Shown: positions 57,636 through 64,000 of the stretch, one piece after another
How the letters are laid out: every line of letters starts with the position of its first letter
Position numbering within the stretch: position 1 is the first letter of the stretch
Assembly (NCBI RefSeq): GCF_022878925.1
Contig: NZ_CP084627.1
Span: forward strand, 62,001-126,000
Direction: 5' to 3'
Length of the DNA stretch: 64,000 bases
From: Caballeronia sp. TF1N1
Lineage (GTDB): Bacteria; Pseudomonadota; Gammaproteobacteria; Burkholderiales; Burkholderiaceae
Notes under the pieces: model-generated
Seen by the model: only the letters and a program-made list of their open reading frames with translations
Database searches by the model: none
Told to the model about the DNA's origin: nothing
Translations under genes and position numbers: made by a program

Positions 57636-58442
57636 GTGACGCGAACGGTCGTGGGTTTGCTCGGCGCGGGCAGCATGGGCGCGGCTGTCGGACACAGGCT
57701 GACGCAGAAGGGCGCGCGTGTCTTGACGACGCTCGAAGGGCGCAGCGAGGCCAGCATCGCTCGCGCGCGCGAGGCGGGGATCGAAGACGCAAGTCCCGAC
57801 CGCTTCGCCGAGTGCGATTTCATTCTATCGATCGTGCCGCCCGCGGTGGCGGTCGAATCGGCGCACCGTCTGGCGCCCGTGCTTGCGCGGGCCGCCCGTA
57901 AGCCTCTCTACGTCGATTGCAACGCGGTCAGTCCGGCGACGGTCAAGCGCGTGGCAGAAGCGCTCGACGTTCCGTTCGTCGATGGCGCGATCATCGGTTT
58001 GCCATCCGCGCCAAAGTTCTATGTGTCGGGACCGCAAGCGCACCGTACGCTCGCACTCGCCGATGCGGGCCTCGACGTACACGTGCTCGATGGTCCTGTC
58101 GGCGCGGCATCGGCGCTCAAGATGTCGTATGCGGGAATCACGAAGGGATTGACCGCGATCGGCGCGGCCATGTCGCTCGCCGCGCTTCGCAATGGCGCGG
58201 GCGATGCGCTCTTCGACGAGTTATCGGCGAGTCAGCCCGAGCTCGCCAAATGGCTTGCGAATAGCGTGCCGCGCATGCCGCCCAAGGCGTATCGATGGGT
58301 CGCGGAGATGGAAGAGATCGCGGGCTTTATCGGTGACGAACATGCCGAGCATCGCATCTATGAAGGCGCGGCCGGTCTCTACGAACGCCTGGCCCAGGAC
58401 AAGGACGCCACCGACGCGCTCAAGCAGTTCTTCGAGCGTTAA
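57636..58442 (+). CDS. 6-phosphogluconate-dehydrogenase-like NAD(P)-binding protein (DUF1932 type)
   Basis: 268 aa, GTG start with AGGAGA before it. Rossmann start VVGLLGAGSMGAAVGHRLTQKG and LYVDCNAVSPATVKRVAEAL, then the catalytic-Lys helix GAASALKMSYAGITKGLTAIGAAM; the C-terminal domain matches DUF1932. Related to beta-hydroxyacid dehydrogenases; substrate unknown. Probably co-transcribed with the aldehyde dehydrogenase. Its stop overlaps the convergent MocR gene by 4 bp. Confidence 0.82.
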   Translation: MTRTVVGLLGAGSMGAAVGHRLTQKGARVLTTLEGRSEASIARAREAGIEDASPDRFAECDFILSIVPPAVAVESAHRLAPVLARAARKPLYVDCNAVSPATVKRVAEALDVPFVDGAIIGLPSAPKFYVSGPQAHRTLALADAGLDVHVLDGPVGAASALKMSYAGITKGLTAIGAAMSLAALRNGAGDALFDELSASQPELAKWLANSVPRMPPKAYRWVAEMEEIAGFIGDEHAEHRIYEGAAGLYERLAQDKDATDALKQFFER

Positions 58443-59857
58443 GCCCTGGCCGTCTGCGTCATGTGTTCGAAAAAGCGTGCGGCGCGCCGGTCGCCTGCGT
58501 ATGCCGAATTGATGCGCACCCACGCGCACGCCTCGCCGTTCGGCCGATAGTAATTCCCCGGCGCCAGCGTCACGCCGAACTTCAGCGCTTCACTCACGAG
58601 CTTCGTCGAGTCTTCGATACCCGGTACCTTCGCCCAGACGAAATTTCCGCCGCTCGGTTGATCGAATACGTCCCAGCCGTAGCTCTCCAACTGCTGCACC
58701 GCGCTCGAAAGCGAATCGCGCACGCGCTTGCGCAGCCGTTCGAGATACTTCCTGTACGTGCCGCGTTCCAGCAGACTTGCCGCAACGCTCTCGGCGAAGC
58801 GCGTGCCGCCAAGACTCGTCAGCACTTTCACATCGACGAGATTCTTCACGAGCTCGCGATTGGCCGCGAGATAGCCGATTCTCAGCGACGACGACAGCGT
58901 CTTCGACAAGCCGCCCACATAAATCACGCGGTCGAACTGATCGAGCGATGCGAGCCGTTGCGTCGGCACGGTCTGAAAATCCGCATAAATGTCGTCTTCC
59001 ACGATAGTGAAACCGTGCTGCGTCGCAAGTTGCAGCAGCCTGAAAGCGACTTGCGGCGCGATGTTGGTCGCCGTCGGGTTCTGGAACACGGTGTTCATGA
59101 AGAACAGTTTGGGCGTGTGCTGCTTCAGAAGCGCTTCGGCCATCTCGACATCCGGCCCGTTGGCCAGACGCGGCACGCCGACGAGCCGCACGCCTTGCAG
59201 TTTCAGCAAGCCAAACAGATTGTAGTAGCCGGGATCTTCGACGAATACCGTATCGCCGGGCTTGAGCATGTAGCGCACGACGAGATCGAGCGCCTGACTC
59301 GCGCCGCTCGTGATCATCACATTGGGCAAATCCGCGTTGATGCCGAGCGTGTTGAGGCGCATCTGGATCTGCTGGCGCAGGTTCGTGTCGCCGTGCGGAA
59401 TGGCGTAATCGATCACGCTTGCGATGTCCGCGCGCGACGCCTGCCGCACCGCCTGCGTGAGGCCATCGACATCGCGCCATGCCTCGGGAATGAAGCCGCT
59501 CGACAGCTTGAGCGTCTCGCCGGGATAGTTGAACTGCGCGAGGATCTGGCTTGACTCCTCTTCCGCGAGACGCGGGTCGCAATTGCCGGCATCGCGCGCG
59601 TGTTCGTCCACATGATTCGCCACGTAAAAGCCCGAACCGTGACGCGGCTGAATCAGCCCGCGCGACGCAAGACGGTCGTACGCTTCGATTACCGGAAAGC
59701 GGCTGATGCTCTGTTCGGTCGCGAGTTGCCGGATCGACGGCAGTTTCGCGCCCGCCAGCACGCGGCGCGAACGGATCATGGTTTCGATCTGGCTGACGAT
59801 CTGCTCGGTCAGCGGCACGCCTGTGGCGCCATCGATATTTAGCGGAAGTGCGTTCAT
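58439..59857 (-). CDS. MocR-type GntR regulator with aminotransferase-like domain
   Basis: 472 aa. N-terminal GntR winged helix (PLTEQIVSQIETMIRSRRVLAGAKLPSIRQLATEQSISRFPVIEAYDRLASRGLIQPRHGSGFYV) joined to a fold-type I aminotransferase domain with the PLP Lys in VGGLSKTLSSSLRIGYLA and NPTATN. PLP-dependent regulators of this class (GabR, PdxR, TauR) bind direct repeats near their own promoter, and repeats of this sort are present upstream (59864-60082). Target genes unknown. Confidence 0.92.
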   Translation of the reverse strand: MNALPLNIDGATGVPLTEQIVSQIETMIRSRRVLAGAKLPSIRQLATEQSISRFPVIEAYDRLASRGLIQPRHGSGFYVANHVDEHARDAGNCDPRLAEEESSQILAQFNYPGETLKLSSGFIPEAWRDVDGLTQAVRQASRADIASVIDYAIPHGDTNLRQQIQMRLNTLGINADLPNVMITSGASQALDLVVRYMLKPGDTVFVEDPGYYNLFGLLKLQGVRLVGVPRLANGPDVEMAEALLKQHTPKLFFMNTVFQNPTATNIAPQVAFRLLQLATQHGFTIVEDDIYADFQTVPTQRLASLDQFDRVIYVGGLSKTLSSSLRIGYLAANRELVKNLVDVKVLTSLGGTRFAESVAASLLERGTYRKYLERLRKRVRDSLSSAVQQLESYGWDVFDQPSGGNFVWAKVPGIEDSTKLVSEALKFGVTLAPGNYYRPNGEACAWVRINSAYAGDRRAARFFEHMTQTARA

Positions 59858-59863
59858 CGTTTT

Positions 59864-60082
59864 AAGTGTTCGGTCGAACAGAGTGAACAGTTGCGATCAA
59901 GTGTTTGCGGAGTGATTTGAAGTATTCGAACGCATCCGAAAATCGCCGTCAACTAGGCCAAACGGCCATCCACACTGTTTTGAGCGAATACCGACAAAAT
60001 TATTCACTTAGAAGTGTTCGGTATTTCTGGCTATACAGTTCCTGTGTAACTGTACGCAAGTGTTCATTCTAGATGTTCGGCA
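59864..60082. promoter_or_regulatory. regulatory region with repeated AAGTGTTC motif and a 7-7-7 dyad
   Basis: The region between the divergent MocR and DUF2917 genes (59858-60175) carries AAGTGTTCGG at 59864-59873 and 60012-60021, AAGTGTTC at 60058-60065, and variants AAGTGTTTGCGG (59899-59910) and AAGTATTCG (59920-59928). It also has a perfect dyad TACAGTT-N7-AACTGTA at 60034-60054. It is AT-richer than its surroundings. Likely MocR binding sites and divergent promoters; no RNA gene or other coding sequence seen. Confidence 0.6.
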
Positions 60083-60175
60083 CTGGCCGAATAATACGCT
60101 TAACGGCTGCGACACGCTTTTACATTCGCAGCATCCATCAAGCGATCAGGCGATCGAGCGACAGGGAGCGGCATC

Positions 60176-60502
60176 ATGCGTGAAATCAGGACTTTTGAAC
60201 TCGACGGGCGCGATGCGCCGACTAGCTGGTTTATCGACCGGCCGCAAACGCTGCGCGCTACGCGTGGCCAGATCTGGCTGACCATCGAGGGCGACGCCGG
60301 CGATTTCTGGCTCGATGCGGGCGAGTGCGTCGAACTTCAGCCGTTCTCGACGATCTGGGTAAGCGGCGCGCGGGACGAAAGCGCTTTTTCGCTGGCGGCG
60401 GTTTCCACGCCGACGACCACATCGAGGCGCTTGATCGACGCAGCCCGCGCGTGGCTCGCGCGCCGCACGGCGCCTTCCGGTGCGGCGATCTCGAAGGCAT
60501 AG
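60176..60502 (+). CDS. DUF2917 family protein
   Basis: 108 aa, start preceded by GGGAG. The cupin-like strand pattern LRATRGQIWLTIEGDAGDFWLDAGECVELQPFSTIWVSG is the DUF2917 signature, a small protein common in Burkholderiales. Function unknown. Divergent from the MocR gene, so possibly controlled by it. Confidence 0.83.
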   Translation: MREIRTFELDGRDAPTSWFIDRPQTLRATRGQIWLTIEGDAGDFWLDAGECVELQPFSTIWVSGARDESAFSLAAVSTPTTTSRRLIDAARAWLARRTAPSGAAISKA

Positions 60503-60505
60503 TCG

Positions 60506-60530
60506 AAAAAAAACCCGGCCGAGGCCGGGT
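60506..60530 (-). terminator. rho-independent terminator of acnA transcript
   Basis: On the minus strand ACCCGGC, short loop, GCCGGGT followed by eight Ts. It lies about 57 bp past the acnA stop. On the plus strand it lies just past the DUF2917 stop but has no T-run there. Confidence 0.85.
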
Positions 60531-60586
60531 CCAATGTTCCCGCGCTCTTTCGAGCGCGGTCACCTGCAAAGCTACAGACTACTCGC

Positions 60587-63304
<2,718 letters not shown>

Positions 63305-63409
63305 GGTTATTTTCCTTGGGCTGATCTGGGTTTGATGCAACGTTTCCTGAATCTGAAACCGGGTCGTGCCTGGTTTGACGCGCCGGCACGCGCGCACCGG
63401 CTCCAGGCG

Positions 63410-64000
63410 CTAGATCACATACAAATCGACGTATTCATTGACCGGCATGGCTTCGAGCTTTGCCTGATCGAGCGATACCGCGAGGATCGCCTGTTGCTGT
63501 TTTTGCGGGAACCGGCGCGCGAGATTGGTCTTGAACTTCTCGACGAGCAGCGGAATGCCGTCCTCGCGGCGGCGCTTGTGACCGATCGGATATTCCACCG
63601 CGATTTCATCGAGCTTCGAACCGTCCGTGAACTCGACGGTGAGCGCGTTCGCAATCGAGCGCTTCTCAGGGTCGTGGTAATCGGTCGTGTATTGCGGGTC
63701 TTCCACGCATTCCATCTTCGCGCGCAAGGTGTCGATGCGCGGGTCCTGCGCGATCGAATCTTCGTAATCGGCGGCGGTGAGACGGCCGTGGATGAGCGGC
63801 ACGGCGATCATGTACTGAATGCAGTGATCGCGGTCGGCCGGATTGTTGAGCGGTCCCTTCTTGTCGATGATGCGGATAGCCGCTTCGTGCGTGCGAATGG
63901 TGATCTTCGCGATATCTTCGACACTCTTGCCCGCTTCCTTCAGCTTGCCGTGCAGCGTCATGGCGGCTTCGACGGCGGTTTGCGAATGGAATTCGGCCGG
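63410..64000 (-). CDS. prpD: 2-methylcitrate dehydratase, C-terminal part (cut by window edge)
   Basis: The frame is open from the window end (starts PAEFHSQTAVEAAMTLHG) to TAG at 63410, giving 196 residues of the MmgE/PrpD family. IRTHEAAIRIIDKKGPLNNPADRDHCIQYMIAVPLIHG and the end FPQKQQQAILAVSLDQAKLEAMPVNEYVDLYVI match the C-terminal domain of PrpD, which dehydrates 2-methylcitrate during propionate catabolism. The true start is beyond 64000. Upstream prpB/prpC-type genes are expected there. Confidence 0.93.
   Translation of the reverse strand, partial: PAEFHSQTAVEAAMTLHGKLKEAGKSVEDIAKITIRTHEAAIRIIDKKGPLNNPADRDHCIQYMIAVPLIHGRLTAADYEDSIAQDPRIDTLRAKMECVEDPQYTTDYHDPEKRSIANALTVEFTDGSKLDEIAVEYPIGHKRRREDGIPLLVEKFKTNLARRFPQKQQQAILAVSLDQAKLEAMPVNEYVDLYVI

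Noticed and set aside
56160..57695. 511-residue minus-strand open frame opposite the aldehyde dehydrogenase
   Set aside because: Shadow frame. The aldehyde dehydrogenase has intact catalytic Cys and Glu motifs.

Overview
The window is GC-rich, densely coded DNA. Its gene content (two trimeric porins of the QSSVTLYG type, prpD next to acnA, a CdhR/CaiX/CdhCAB carnitine cluster, a split chromate transporter) points to a beta-proteobacterium of Burkholderia sensu lato (Caballeronia/Paraburkholderia-like), probably a secondary chromosome carrying catabolic and accessory functions. The genus is inferred from gene content, not from a marker gene. I see no tRNA, rRNA, CRISPR array, insertion sequence or prophage.

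1-11.4 kb: quaternary-amine and osmolyte scavenging. The start of purU (edge-truncated), a LysR regulator divergent from choline-sulfatase betC, and a choline-type periplasmic binding protein. Then come a lone glycosyltransferase-like gene and a porin. The carnitine cluster follows: regulator cdhR, divergent from caiX-cdhC-cdhA-cdhB, which converts L-carnitine to glycine betaine. Both binding proteins lack an ABC permease or ATPase here.

11.3-22 kb: a copper-exporting P-type ATPase behind a textbook CueR-type promoter, a PaiB-like protein, a DUF1254 lipoprotein, a giant AsmA/DUF748 protein, a DUF29 protein and an EmrB-like exporter.

22-34.4 kb: amino-acid binding proteins, a methionine-type aminotransferase, LysR and MarR regulators, and a YCII-domain protein. 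Then a LacI-controlled sugar operon: RbsA/RbsC/RbsB-like ABC transporter, a TIM-barrel isomerase and a Gfo/Idh/MocA dehydrogenase.

34.5-41 kb: an ImmA/IrrE-HTH plus DUF4411 toxin-antitoxin-like pair, 6-phosphogluconate dehydrogenase, a small GIY-YIG-like protein, a ketopantoate-reductase-family protein, two half-size chromate transporters and a thioredoxin-fold protein.

41-49.8 kb: a GntR-controlled four-carbon acid-sugar operon (ltnD-otnK-otnC-otnI-denD). It is followed by an unusual two-gene redox operon: a DedA membrane protein fused to a rhodanese domain, translationally coupled to a cyclic-nucleotide-binding-like/thioredoxin-reductase-like flavoprotein without the redox CXXC. A nearly identical palindromic 14-mer lies just before the GntR gene and again before the DedA gene, hinting at one regulon.

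49.8-64 kb: a second porin; a metal/oxidative-stress-type two-component system divergent from a cytochrome b, sulfite-oxidase-fold molybdoenzyme and DUF5666 operon (resembling hprRS-msrPQ); a MarR regulator; an aldehyde dehydrogenase plus NAD(P)-binding dehydrogenase; a MocR regulator with an upstream region full of a repeated AAGTGTTC motif; a DUF2917 protein; and acnA with the end of prpD.

The best candidates for something little described are the DedA-rhodanese/flavoprotein operon with its shared operator, the tandem glycosyltransferase-like protein, and the leaderless MarR gene with a palindrome inside its promoter spacer.
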